Positions 38,801-51,700 are shown, counted from the first letter of the stretch. The stretch: DNA of 64,000 nucleotides from Serinus canaria (GCF_022539315.1 NC_066333.1:6643501-6707500); one strand, 5' to 3'. The notes: generated by a model not told the origin, from the letters alone. Numbers and translations: made by a program.

Positions 38801-41116
38801 GACTGCTGTGTGCCAGATCAAACGGGGAGCCTCACTTCTGGTTGAGAAGGATATTGTGCTCCAGGATCCTTTTCTCACCATCAAGGTAAAAGCTTGTCCC
38901 CTCTGTGACCCTTGACAGATGTGCTGAGAAGCAGCAACTGGAATTCCTACCCCATCTATTCCTCATGGGAGGGAGTATGGGAAGTGAAATCATGCCTGAT
39001 CTTGTTGCTGTAGTAATAGGCCATATGATACAAATGATATGAAATGCACTAAAGAAAGGAAAATCTTTCCATGGCAAAGCTGTGCTGGGGTATTCTTGCC
39101 AGTGCTTGTTAATGTGGCACTGATAAAGTTCTCAGTCTTACAACAGTTAAAGTTTACCTAAGGATGGACAGGCAGAACAGACAGAGAAATAAAACTCCTC
39201 TATTCTTAGACCTCCCCTTCTGTTAGAAAAGTCTGATCAATATCTTGCAGTTTATTTAGGAAAACTGATTTTTACCAAAGACACCTTCACTGACCAGCTG
39301 ATAACAGCTGAGACTGTGAGTCTCTCTATTACCAATATTCAAAGAAAGCTCTTTAACTGTGTCATGATAAATGTCACTTTTCACCTTCTGCAGCACTTCC
39401 CAAATGATTAATTACAACTGGAGGCTTTCTCTTTTTTCCACTTTTAACTGACTTTTGACAAATGTTGTACAATGAATAAAACGCAGTTCTTAGCCTACAG
39501 GAAAGGTCCTACACTATGTTTGCCCAGGGACAGTCCAGGCTTTGCATGGCCCATCACATCCACATAAACAAGCTGAACTGGTTTTGGACAGCAGATTTAA
39601 ATGCTGCATAACTCATGGGATCAAATGCTATCTGCTCATCTTACTGTAAATAACATAGAGGGAACATGGTAATGTGCAGAGTCCTCCAGGCCCTCCAGAC
39701 TAGATTAGCTGTCCCAAACCACTCTGTCAGTAGCAGACAAGAAAAGCAAGGTCACACACAGGAGTAAGAAGGGTGGTTTTTTGCAAGTCTGGCAATTTCT
39801 GAATACCAAGTTCTAGTGAGACTTTGGTAAAAGTCTCTGTGCTGTGTCATGCAAATAACAGAGTTTATGTAGGACAGGCACCTGAATTAAATGACTTCAA
39901 TTCAGTGATCAAGTGTTAAGAAGCATTTATGTTTCTGTTGATTGAAACTTCCCTATAAACATGGAGACAGTAATAGAGAAATGCCTTTGTGCTGATGGAC
40001 CTCTCAATGATGTTACCCAATATTACATTATTTACAAATATACACCAGATATACCAATTCCACATTATCTCAGCCAAAATAAGGTAATGAATATGTTTAT
40101 TTGCTAATTTGCATTCTTTTCCCTGAGACACCACAATTCACCTCTGTCTCACACCTCCCACACTCTCCAATCCCAAACCTTTCATTTAGCCTAGTTAAAG
40201 CTAATTTAAGGTGCCTGCAGTAGTTAACCATGTATGCCAGTGCTTGTATTCTCAGTCTGATGAGCACCATGTTACACATGAAACCATGCACTGACCTAGT
40301 TAAAAAAGGGACTAAATGGCAGATTCTACAGCAGTTTGCTGTTTCTTAGCCACACTCATTCAAGGCTGAGCTCTGTTGCCCATGAAGAACTATGCACATG
40401 AGCTAATTCCTGGCTCCCTCTGCCCAGGTGATCCCAAGGGTGAGTGGTTTGCAATGGGAATGAAAGGAGAAAAGCATCAGGAAGACACAAGGCTGATGCA
40501 GAATGTTTCCTCTCTGTAGGTCCTGGGTGCAGCTGTGGTACACAAGCCTGTCAATGTGGAGGTGACATTTACCAACCCCCTGTCTGAGGAGGTGACAGAC
40601 TGTGTCCTGAGAGCTGAGGGCAGTGGCCTGCTCAAAGAGCAGCTCCAAATCTGGTACGTAAACCCTCCAGGCTGGTCACTTGTTCACTCTGGGGGGAAAT
40701 CTGGAGGACCAGTGGGGTTTTTAAAATATTCTGTCAACCTCATGACTTTCATTTTCACCAGCCTTGGACAAAATGCCACCATGTCAGTACTCTCCATACA
40801 GCAGATGGAGTTTTTGCACCACTTCTGCCGAGATTTGAATTACAGAATGCTCAGGGAGAGGAGAGATGGCACACAGCCTTAAATTTGGGTACTCAGAAGA
40901 ATACCTAGCAAGAATTTTTCAGCTGCTTTAACTTACAAATGCTCTTTAATTCTCTCTTTCAGTGTGGAAAGAATGGCCCCCATGGAGACTTCAACAGTGG
41001 AATTTGAAATCATTCCTTACAGGAGTGGCACCAGGCAGCTTCAGGTGGACTTGGTTTGCACCCACTTTTCAGACATTAAGGGGTTTGTGATGCTTCATGT
41101 GGCTCCTACTCAGTGA
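26891..41116 (+). CDS. Gene C: TGM6-like transglutaminase, complete (13 coding exons, 700 aa)
   Basis: Exons: 26891-26897, 29601-29774, 30122-30361, 30880-30998, 32194-32322, 33502-33679, 35112-35247, 35631-35734, 36511-36753, 37280-37606, 38728-38885, 40520-40653, 40963-41116 (stop TGA). The start ATGGCCG before GTAAGT gives [12 protein letters not shown], which fits the TGM3/TGM6 N-terminus. The triad is Cys273 ([14 protein letters not shown] 33649-33651), His331 (NFHVWNE) and Asp354, with Trp237 in GKWSG. The core-to-barrel loop is strongly basic ([16 protein letters not shown]), as I recall for TGM6, and is where activating cleavage occurs in TGM3. The C-terminus ...[19 protein letters not shown] is also TGM6-like. 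In calcium site 3, Asp303 is Asn (DKNLNLS). Exon 6 is much more GC-rich than the others. No frame breaks are seen. Confidence 0.95.
33690..34363 (-). mobile_element. Solo LTR-like element of an endogenous retrovirus (songbird ERVK-like)
   Basis: On the - strand it reads with an LTR layout: a TATAAAA at 33927-33933, then AATAAA at 33827-33832 followed by a TTGAAAAGCAGAGCTGAGGA-type R/U5 segment. This layout is familiar from passerine beta-retroviral LTRs. It lies in intron 6 of gene C and begins within about 6-20 bp of the donor of exon 6. Neither end could be fixed by a target duplication; the 5' end may instead be at 34152. No coding remnant is present. Confidence 0.6.
36352..36495. repeat. 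72-bp tandem duplication before exon 9 of gene C
   Basis: Two near-identical units (36352-36423 and 36424-36495) each begin cccaaatgtgtctttggagt and contain pyrimidine-rich text and a gaggatttatgttgtt block, with only a few differences. The second unit runs into the polypyrimidine tract of the exon 9 acceptor (AG at 36509-36510). Confidence 0.9.
38352..38504. repeat. (CATC)n tetranucleotide microsatellite, about 38 copies
   Basis: A nearly perfect 153-bp CATC/GATG array in intron 10 of gene C. It creates artificial open frames on both strands. Confidence 0.97.
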
Positions 41117-41217
41117 TACAACCTGCACAACAGTTCAGTTTTGCCTGTTTATGAGGTTGGTGCAGTGTTCTTGCATTCTTATGACTAGAAGCACAGAAAT
41201 TCAGTTTACTCAGCCAA

Positions 41218-41223
41218 AATAAA
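41218..41223 (+). terminator. Polyadenylation signal of gene C
   Basis: AATAAA lies about 100 bp after the stop codon. A second AATAAA follows near 41,246. Confidence 0.75.
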
Positions 41224-41514
41224 GTGATGTAATATGGACAGAAATTAATAAAAAGGTACCAACCACACTATACTGTAAAGACAGTGTCACCTCATTCTCT
41301 AGCATGTCTTATGGGCCTTCACACATACAATTACTGGTGGGAATCATTAGATAATTAAACTTGGAGGAGAGGATCAAGTGTGATGGTTTGCAGCATTAGA
41401 GCCTGTAGCAATAATAGCAGCTGGATTTCCAAGGAACATCATTTAAAATCACTGGTTTTATAAGCTTCCTGGAATGCAATTTAATTACCACAGAATAATA
41501 AAATGGTTTGAGTT

Positions 41515-41860
41515 GGAAGCAGTCTTAGAGCTCATCTTGTTTCAGCTGCCTGCCATGGGCAGGGACATCTTCCACTAGCCCAGGCTGCTCAGAGCCCCAT
41601 CCAACCTGACTCTTACAGGGATGGAGCAGCCACAGCTTCTCTGGGCACCCTGTGCCAGGGCCTCACCAGCCTCTCAGGGAAGATTTCCTTTCTAATATCC
41701 AATCTAAACCTACCCTCCTACAGCTTAAGGCCAGTCCCTTGTGTCCAATCTCCCTGTATCCTTGTGAAAAGTCCCTCTCCAGCCTCCTTGTAAGCCCCTT
41801 TCAGGCACTGGAAGGAACTATAAGATGTCCCTGAAGCCTTCACTTCTCCAGGCTTTCATC
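41515..41860 (-). repeat. CR1 LINE 3' fragment, antisense
   Basis: The + strand shows the reversed CR1 3' end (tggtttgagttggaagcagt) followed by the gggatggagcagccacagct block and the caatctaaacctaccctcct block. Confidence 0.85.
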
Positions 41861-43939
41861 CACTAAATATGTTTTATTCAGTACTAGCCAAAGTACTATC
41901 CAAGCAGATGACATAATTAAATTCTAGAATTAAATTTATCATCTTATTGCTAGAAGGAAAATACAGCAATAAGATATGGCAGTGCTACAACAGAACTCTC
42001 TTCTTATGGAAAAATGAAAAAGTAGAAAAAGCAGGACATCAGAAAGACCTATGAAAATTCACAATTAACAGTCACTCCTACTTGTACCACAAAGCTGCTG
42101 AAAGCAGATCATCATTCATGAGGGAATGATGATCATTGTGCCACCCATATCTAAATCCCTAATGTGTCCATTCACTCCCTGCAAAGTTAACAAGCCAATC
42201 TAGCAAAGAGCTGAATGCTCCTAAGAGACAATTTGACTTTTTCCTCCTGACAGTCAGTGCTGCCCAGCACTGCAGGAGCAGCTCCCCCCAGAATGTCCCA
42301 TGCACACAAACTGACACTGATTAAACTGAGGACTCAGTTAAATATTTCTTTGATTTAAAGGCAGCAAAACCTTCAAAACATGTAAAGTCCTATTTTATTA
42401 CATCAATTACAATATTTTAACACCCACACATATAGTTACAGTGGATGTGGAAGCTTGGTAAAACTAGTCAGCCCAGAGAGACTGGAATGAAGGTTGAAAA
42501 GGACACACACACACATACACACAGGAATCCAGATTTCTCCAGGCAAAGGAGAGGGGAATAGGTAGCTTTGCACCTATCAATTAAGTCTTGCAGGATCTTG
42601 GAGAGTCAGGGTATACAATCCTCCACTAGCCTCAGAAAAGGCCTTGAGGTACTGATGGTATTTCAGAGAATCTCATTAAATCTTACAAGAATGTAGACTG
42701 ACATTACATTTAACACACAATACAGCCAAAACATTCAAATTCCTTCAGTATCCCCTCTTAAACACAATCCAGGCAATTATTTCAGACAGGGTTTGTCCCA
42801 GGAGCTTGGAATGACCTCATCCTCATTAACCACCTGCAGAGGAAGGCTGCAGTTCAAAGGGAAGCCCGCGCTGCAGAGCCTGAGCCAAGTTCCAGGCTTT
42901 GCAACACTCTGGGTTTTCACGGTGTCAGCATTTTCACCTGCCCTCAGCAACCACACCCAGCTGAGTTTGAGTGTGAAAATGCAGATCTGGCCAGTGCCAT
43001 GCCAGAGAAACACATTCTTCCTGCATGAGACACAGACAACTGTTCAATTATGCTAATGATTATTACAGAGAAAAACACCTAAGTGCCCGAGGGAGTATTT
43101 AAACTGCTTTTGTCAAACCTACAATCTTTACACAGCCCTTGGTAAGGAGGCAGTGGGAGTTGGGGGAGTAAAATATGGCTAATTGTCAGTATTTTCCTTT
43201 ATAAATATGCAGTTTAAATAAGAGCATGCCCAAGAGGCTGACCCAGCCCGCCCTAAGTCCAGTCTGACCACTCCAAAAAAATCCAATGAGCACTCACTGA
43301 TATGACACGTTCATAACCATGAATTGGTCTTGAAACACACTGAAATCAGCCTCCAGGCTAGTGAATGTTTCTCCCCATCATTCTATTCTTCTAAGTTTAT
43401 AGATTCAGATTTAAAAGAAAAAAAAAAAAAATCAACCAGAAATACCCAAAGTTGCTGCTTTCAAATCACATTGCTCTGCCACCAAAGCCTCCCTGCTTTA
43501 CCTCTTGGTCTGTCCTCTCCTGTACTGAATGGGGAGGGCACTGCTCACTGTCAAAGATAAAACCCAAGGCACAGTGTAAGCATTTCTGGTTGCTCTAAAG
43601 CAACAAGAAATTCCTCTCAAAATAAAAATTCCTATCTAATTCATGGGTATGCCACATCAAAGCTGGAAATGTAGACAAAATAAAAGGGTGTATATAATTT
43701 TTGTTCACTATATTCAGAGAGAGATCCAGTTATTAAAGATGCTCACTCACAAAACAGTTTAAGCTTGTATTTTTAAAGGTAATAAAATTTTCATGGATTT
43801 ATGTTTGGAGCTGTAAAACAAGTATTCCTACTCACCATAAGTTAATAAAGTACTGTCCAGGCAGGATAGACACTTACAAGGATCTTATGGATTACTTTTC
43901 CTTGAGATTTCTAGGAGCATGTCAGGGATGCAGTGGATA

Positions 43940-44060
43940 GAGAAGTGACAAAACCAACTAAATTTAACAAAGGCAAGTGCTGGGTTCTGCACCTGGGATG
44001 GGGCAGCCCTGGATGTAGGGACAGCCTGGGGACAGGGGGCTCATCCTCACCAGATGGAAT
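43940..44060 (+). repeat. CR1 LINE internal fragment, sense
   Basis: Contains the CR1-typical aaggcaagtgctgggttctg then cacctgggatggggcagccc order. Short and truncated. Confidence 0.55.
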
Positions 44061-44564
44061 GCCAGTACCAGCACCTGAGTACTACAAGCAGAAGTCTCTT
44101 TTGGATGTTAACCTTCCCCATGATTTTTTTTAGCTCAAGAAAGACTCAAAGGGACAATAAGTAGGTGTATTTTCAGAGCTGAAGTGCAGGAAATCCTCTG
44201 CAGGAAATGCTACTTGCAGTTGCCAATTTGACCAAGAGATGGTACTGTGTGTATGCACAGTGGTTACAAGGCAGTGATGATGGGATAAATACCTCCTTGT
44301 AGCTGAACCACTCTGATTTAGAGGTTCAAAATTATACATATACTGCAAAGGAGCATTTAAGAACATTGACCATGCAGACAGAAGTTTGAGCACAGTTGGT
44401 TTACAATTTGCATGGACTGAAAGGGCACAAATCAGCCATCACACAAAAATCAGATATAATTGACATTGAGCAATGTGTGCTCAGTAAAAACAGAGCTTTT
44501 TGGAAGATTTTCTCAATATTCTTCTTAGTGTTCCCATCTTCTGCAAATCTGGTGACCTCCAGGC

Positions 44565-44860
44565 TTTGTAATAAAGTCAGAGCAGTCAAAGCTCATACAA
44601 GGCAGGAGCGTGCCCTTGTCACAAAGCAGGGAACAATCTCCTGGGCTGCCTCAGGTAAAGCATTGCCAGCAGGTCAGGGGAGCTGATTCCTGCCTGAGGC
44701 AGCCCTGCTGAGGCCACACCTGAGTGCTGTGCCCAGGGCTGGGCTCGTCACTGCAAGAGGTGAGCAGCAGCTCTTGGTGACCCTGCTTGAGCAGGAGCTT
44801 GGACAAGATGACCTCTGAGGTCCCTGCCAACCTCAGCCACTCTGCAGTCATTCTGTAAAA
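44565..44860 (+). repeat. CR1 LINE 3' fragment, sense
   Basis: Ends with the familiar CR1 3' text: ctgcttgagcaggagcttgg, gatgacctctgaggtccctg, then ccaacctcagccactctg. Confidence 0.8.
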
Positions 44861-45573
44861 GTGAATCCAAACTGTTAAGGCTATGCTGAAAAAACCTAAA
44901 ACTCAAGAGAGTTTGTTTCTAGCTTAAATGACACAGATAAGCAAACAATTGTAAAGTTCAATAAAGAAATACTCAGAAAACCCCCAGACTCACTGGACTA
45001 TATTATGTAATCAACTTCCTAAATTATTTTTGAGTTTGTTGGAGATGATAAATTTCTGCAAAACTATTGATGGCTCACTCCACAGTGAAAGCTGTTAATT
45101 TCTGATACCTTATTTCTTATCTTTTGACCAATTATTATCAATCCAGTGATGTTCCTTTTATATTACAGCAGCTTTAAGAATATATTTAGTCCAAGTCTCC
45201 AGCACATTTTTAAATAATCTGCATTAAGCTACACAAATTCAGTTGTTTCTTTTAACACATTTTCTCATTTTTAAGGGGTTTCACTTTTCTGAATTAGGCA
45301 CAAGAGCAATGCATGCACTGACTACCTTTTTGAACTCTTTGAAGGGTTTAGGATCTAAATAGCTTGGGGTCAATGTTGGAGAGCAGCTCTCCAAGACTTA
45401 CACTGGGAGTGCACTCTGTGCATTGCTCAGAGCCACATTAAGACTTGCATTTCCTATTCTGGGCTCCCCAGTGCACAGCTCCTGGAAGGAATTGTCACTG
45501 GCTGTCTCTAAATGCTTCACAGCCTGCTGTGGAACTTGACCTCGTCTGTAGCCTGTCTCCAGTGTGGTCTGAG

Positions 45574-45640
45574 AGATAAAAGAGTCCTCAACATCTGCAC
45601 ACCAGATAAGCTGGGAAGGTGGCAACACCACGTCCCACCC
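45574..45640 (+). promoter_or_regulatory. Putative erythroid promoter motifs of EPB42 (two GATA sites, CACCC box)
   Basis: AGATAA at 45574-45579, AGATAAG at 45604-45610 and CCCACCC at 45634-45640 lie 189, 159 and 129 bp upstream of the EPB42 start. GATA1 plus KLF1 (CACCC) is the standard erythroid pairing. The motifs are seen; function is inferred from gene identity. Confidence 0.45.
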
Positions 45641-45762
45641 TGTACAAAGAAACCAAGCAAACAACTCTGCAAGAGGACAGTTTTAAAGACAGCTGGAGGA
45701 AGGAGCCCCTGCCCACCAGAGCAAGCAGAAGCTGAATATTTTCATGGTACCCAGAACCAGCC

Positions 45763-48700
45763 ATGGGCCAAGGTAAGCAAAAATCATTTTTGTTAGTTCC
45801 AAGCATTTGCCAGCTGTGTGTCAGGAAGAGACAACTGTTCTTGCTCCAGGACAGTGTTCATGAGGCTTGTGGAAGAGCTGAGCTTGCAGGGCAGGAGCCA
45901 AGAGCTCTAAAGGCTTAGGGAGCTCAGCCTGCATGGCACACTGCACAAAAAGGCTCAGGATTAAAAGGTGGTATTGGTGCCTGAGAGGAGTCTGAGAAGC
46001 AGCAAGGAGCAGCTAAGGCAGACAGGTGAGGGTTTGGAAGCAAAGGTAAGTGAATCCTCAGCACAGGGAATGAGGGGGTGGGAGGAATTAAGGAGACTAC
46101 ACAACTTAAACAGAGAGATGACCAAGTGTTTGAGCCCCTGGAGCAGGGAAACAAGGTTCCAGGCAACCTTGAAGAAAGTGACAGTAAGACCCATGAAAAG
46201 TCATATGATGGAGAGGGAGCCAGACTCCACATCACTCATTGTTCCACAAGACAGGACAGACATCTTCATCACAGAGAAGAAAACAGACGAGGTCAGAGCT
46301 GGCTCCATAAGGCCTGAACTGGGACAGCCATGAGGGGATTTGAAATCCAGACCAGAATCTTTCACTGAAAACATCACATGGAAAAAATTTATATGGGGAA
46401 AAGAGAAACAAAGCACACAATCCAGTAAGAGTCCCCAGCAAACCCAGAAGGGACAACCACAGTGGGAGAAGGTATCAATGCAGAGGACAAGACAGGACAA
46501 GACATCAGGAGGGAGCAGAGCAGAGAAATCTGCAAAGAGAGCAGTTCTGGCTTTAGCACAAAAGCAATCAATTTAGATAGCAGAGAAATGCTCTATGGAT
46601 TTTAATTTTTTTAGCTGGAAGAGCAGGAGAAGCATGGGTCAGCAAGGGGAGGTGGGTGACAGCATGTGTCACATAAGGGGCAGCAGTTACAACCCACAGG
46701 GCCAAGGATCTTAGTGATGGGCTACAAGCCAAAGAGGCAAATAAGGTCAGGATGATCCCAAGGCTGAGATAAAACAGGGAGTCACCGGGTGCTTGAAATT
46801 GTGACAATTTTTTTCTGTCTTCTGGTGCACAGCAGAAGCACATATGATGTGCATAAAGCCCGTGCAGGAGACAGGAGGCGAAGGAGGAGGATCTTTCCTG
46901 TCTCCTGCATGGCATTGTCAGCTGATGTGGTACAAAGTAGGAAAACTGGTGTTTGATCCAGCTGTGCATTTGAACCAGCAGTGAAGGTTGCACTCAGTGA
47001 TGTCAGGTACAAGCAAAGGCAGCCCAAGAGTCACTCAAGCTCAGAGTGAAGTCCCAACCATTACTGGATAGAAAGTCTCAAAGTCAGGGGGAGAATGTCT
47101 GAGTGGAGAAACACCCAACCAGCTGCTTGTGTGTCCTATGTGGCTCAGGGCCCACCTGCAGCCAGCTCACAGCCCCACACTCATTCTGTATCTTCTCATA
47201 CTACAGGTCTGAGCATCCAAAAATGTGATTTCATGATCCCAGAGAATAACAAAAGCCACCACACAGAAGAAATCAGCACTAAAAGGCTCATAGTGAGGCG
47301 GGGACAGCCATTCACCATCACTGTGAGCTTCTCAGCTCCCATACACAACTACCTGAAGCAGATGAAGAGGACCTTCCTCATCGTACAGACAGGTAATGCC
47401 ATTACAAACCTGCCAGAGCTCTGCTCCTCCACTCACCTGAAGAGCAGAGCTGGGGGCAAAAGCCATCTCCAGAGCTGGGCAGGGGGCCAAATTTAGATGT
47501 GAGGCAAAGCGGAGTCTCCTGCTGCTGCAGGGTCACAACCAGATCCCTTCCAGAAGAGACTGGAAACAATAACCAAGACAGAATCACTATTCCACCATTG
47601 CAAAATACTCCTGGGATCTTTTCTGGCTTTTGGGGTTAGGAATGTTCAGACCTAGCTGGCCTGTCACAGGGTTTTTTTTTGTTAGAGTGTTTTCTAGTGA
47701 GACCCCTGAGAAGGGCAGCAGCTTTCAGCCCCAGCTTGTTTCACCATATTGTGAGCACTGGGCTGTGACTTCTGTTACAAGGCACTAAATTCCACAGGAA
47801 CAGCAGGGCTGCACCATTCTGGCCATTCCTGGTTTCTACAAATCCATGGAAAGCACATCTCACTTTCAAGCATGGAGGCCTGAGTGCATTACTGACCTTA
47901 GCAATGCTCAGTGGGCATTAAGGTGCTAAAGGGTCACGGCCCTCTCACAAGGAGAGCTATGGTTCCAGAGATGGACAAGGTCCCTGCAGTCTGCACAGGT
48001 GAGAAACAAACAATGTTTGGAATAAACACAACCAGATTTCTTTGTCTGCAGGAGCACATTCTTCCAAAGCAGATGAAATCCAGGCTGAATTTCCCATCTC
48101 CAGCCTGGGAGACCAGAAGCAGTGGAGTGCAGCAGTGGAGGAACAAGACCCAAACTTCTGGACCCTGTGTGTGAACACACCTGCCAGTGCCCCCATTGGC
48201 CAGTACACTCTGCTTTTACGTGCCTCCAAATCCCCTCAGCTCCTGGGCAACTTCACCCTCCTCTTTAACCCCTGGTGCCGAGGTAGGTGGTCAGAAACAG
48301 AAAGGCAGGCTGGGATCAGCCACACAAAAAACACTTTGGAGCTGTGACACTGCCTCCATGGAGGGAGGCTGGGGCTGACTCACCCAGTGCTCCTTCCACT
48401 CCTGCCTTGCTCCCCACAGCACCTCAGGAGAGAGGTAGGGGCTCATAAAGCCCAAAGTTTCCTGCCTCAGCACTTCTGTCTCTTCCCTGGAGTATTCCCC
48501 TGCAAGAGTCCTGTCCTTCTGCTAAGGGAAAAATGTTTAAGTGTTTCCTATAATAGAGATTTTAGGATGAGTCAAGATTGTAATTGGTCTGGTTAAGGCC
48601 ACTGTATCTTTCTTCATATTAGAAGTTATCAGCCAGGAGAGAAGAAGAGCCAGCCAATGCAACAGCCTGGGCCCAGAGGAACTTTTTGGACAAGGCAGTG

Positions 48701-51700
48701 GAGATGACAATGAAATTCTTCTTTCCTGTCTGATTTACAGTCTGTGGTTTTTTTCAGGGCAGAATGCCAGGGACTGCCAAACCACAGTGGAATCTGCTGA
48801 TGCATGAGAGATGCAAGTGCACCTGAGACCAGCAATGCTTTCTTCCTGATGCTGTTTTTCTCTAATCTAGATGATGAGGTGTTCCTGCCTAATGAGGCAC
48901 AGCGGCAGGAGTACATCTTAAACCAAGATGGCATCATCTACCAGGGGACTGAAAATGCAATCCTAGCCCAACCCTGGGACTTCAGTCAGGTAAGAAAGAA
49001 GTCCAGTATGTCTGTGCTCTCTTCCAACCCCAGCACAGGAAAGGTGCATAAAGCTGGTGTGAACAGGATGCTCTGACAAAGAGTTCTACTCATCTCCATG
49101 TTCTCTGCACCCACTGCCTCCTGTGCAGGAGAACAGGGACCTGTGTATGAAGTCCTATAACCCAGCACATGTAATTTTAGCTTCCTTCTCAGGCTGTCCT
49201 CTGTAAAGGAATGCATTGATCTGTATCTGAGCTCTGTGTGCCTCCCTTTCATCAACAAGTATGAAAGCTCAATATTACTGTCTCTATCTAACAGATAAAG
49301 TGAGGACAAGAAGATCTTTCTGCTTGTCTAAGGCCATCTGACACAGCCAGGGATTATTTCACTTTTGTGCCAGCAGATCATAAAAGTATCTCTGTGACAA
49401 CCTAGAGAGTGCTCCAGAAAAGTGTTGTTATCTTATTGCAGGGGTTCCATACTGTTGTCTCCTTATCTCAAAAGCTCCATACTTCCTTGGCGTTTCCTCA
49501 TGGGCAGCTCCTCAGAGCACTGACTCTTTCTTCTTCACAAAGCAGCCAAGTGACTGCAGTTCCCTTCTAACCCAGCCACCCCACTCTTTCATAGCACTCT
49601 TCTTCTCACTGCTCACAGCTGTGGCCTGTTAAAGTCAGGCCTGTTCCTAATCTTTGCTAATTGGCCCAGCTGCAACTCCTTAGGGGTAATATTACTTTCT
49701 ACACTATCTTTATTTTCTTATATTCTATCCCCCTATAGAAAAGCATCAATTTCCCTCAATCAGAGAACACAGTATCATGCTGATGCATTTCCCACCTTCA
49801 GTAAAGTTGGAGGTCTGTCCTCAGCTCCCCCTGCAAATCTCTGCCTGGAGCCCTCCTTCACAGCCCATTTACCTAAAACCATCAGCAGAAAGGGACAAAC
49901 AATCTGCACACTCACAAACCCTCCTAGGGACTCAAGAGAACAAAAGTTCTTGGAGAATCTCCTGAAGTGATGTCTTCTTGTTTCAGTTTGAGGAGGATAT
50001 GGTTGACATCTGCTTCACTCTGCTGGCTCTGGGGGAGCACTTCCAAAGAGAAAAGGATCCTGCCCTGCGCAAAAACCCCGTCCACATCTGCAGAGCAGCT
50101 GCTGCCATGGTAAGGAGGGCACAGAGCAGCCCTGACCCGAGCAGGGGGCACCTTCTCAGCCCCAGGTCAGGCCAAACCACTGACGAAAGAGGAATCCTGT
50201 TCCAAACAACACCTCCTGCCCATCCCCTGCCTGTCCTGATAGTCCCTCAGCAGACATGCAGTGCTGCATGAGGTTCTTAGCAGTGAAAGGGCATTTACTG
50301 AACAAATCTCAGAGGGGACTGCTGCCCCTGTTCTGCTCAACCACGACATTCATGCTTGGCACAAAAAAAAAGTCCTCTTGGTTTCATCTGCTTTGGGATC
50401 AGCTTCCACAAACAGGATCAGATGGACCTACCAAAGAGAGGCAATTCCTTAATACATCTTTCTCTCCTCCTTCTCTGCAGCTGAACTGCAGTGAGCTTAG
50501 AAGCCTGACAGAATATGAGCCTGGGCAACACCATAATGGGACACCCCCTTCCAAGTGGCTGGGAAGCAGCCCCATCCTCCAGCAGTGGATTGCTTCCAAA
50601 TTCCAGCCCGTGCGCTCCGGGAGGTGCTGGGTGTTTGCTGCAGTCCTGTGCTCAGGTACAGTGCTGCTACAGCCTCTCATCCTCAGGGCAGGGGCACATC
50701 TTCAGCTTCCTCAACACTCAGCATCACTGCCTTCGAGATAAGAGTATCAGCACATCCAGTCACTGAATGAACATGTGAAATTTTATTTCCTGAGGGAGGA
50801 AAGCCTTTTGCAAAGTCCAAACAGCAATTCCTAACAGGCCTAGCACCAGAAGAGGCTCTACATCTATCAGCAGAGGCACCCTCAGGGCAGGGTGCACAGC
50901 TGATTCACAGCTCTCTCTTCTGCACAGTTCTGAGGTGCCTGGGAATTCCCACCAGGGTGGTCACTGGCTTTACCTGGGCTCACAACACCAAGAGCAGCCT
51001 GAGTGTGGATGAGTATTATGATGAAGATGGGGCACTGCTGACACAGGACAAGAGTGCTCGTGTCTGGTAAGAACACATGGCAGGGCAGGGCCCCAACAAG
51101 AATTTGAGACAATAATTGGATGTGGGAAATGAAACTCAGGGGAAAGGAAAGAGGTGAAACAGCTGCAAGGAGGTGACAGCAGACAGCTCAGCTGAGATCC
51201 TGTCTACAAGACTTGTTCCTGATAAATTGCTGCAACCTCAAGAGTGCCCTGTTTCTAGAGCCCACAAAGGAAGAGTGATAGCCCAGTCCAGCTGGAGAAA
51301 CTCCACTTGTTTCTCCATACACATCTCTGCTCTTCTCAATATGAACTGAACTCCCTCAAGGGAGCATTAACTGGCTGTGGTTTGGCAAAACTTTACTGTA
51401 CTCAGGGCTCAGGCCCTGGATATAAGCTCATGCTGTTGCCTCTTGCAGGACCTTCCACGTTTGGAATGAATGCTGGATGGCTCGTTCAGACTTGTCACCA
51501 GAGTACAGTGGGTGGCAGGCACTGGATGCCACCTGCCAGGAGAAAAGCAAGGGTAAGATATCAGAGCAAGGGTAAGATATCTTGCTTGAGCAAGAGCAAG
51601 GAGAAGTGAAGCAGGGGCAAATAAAGCTGTTCAATATTCCTCCTTTCCCATCTTGCAGTGGAAAGATGCAAAAAGACAGGAACTCACCCTGTTGACTTTA

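Larger units (their letters stand above)
41260..45540. other. Intergenic region between gene C and EPB42
   Basis: No coding exon is seen. It holds three CR1 pieces (41515-41860, 43940-44060, 44565-44860), a short CA tract near 42,505 and an A-run near 43,420. The last 220 bp before the EPB42 start carry GATA and CACCC motifs, listed separately. Confidence 0.55.

Noticed and set aside
26891..41116. Naming gene C TGM5 from its position next to EPB42
   Set aside because: Its N-terminus, basic interdomain loop and C-terminus resemble TGM6, and TGM5-type motifs are absent.
45763..45920. Read-through of EPB42 exon 1 as the long human-type isoform
   Set aside because: The frame stays open but shows no resemblance to the human 30-residue insert, and the GTAAGC donor directly joins to the conserved exon 2.
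45968..46570. Open frames on both strands in EPB42 intron 1
   Set aside because: No start, splice or homology support. Frames overlap on both strands, as expected from low stop density.
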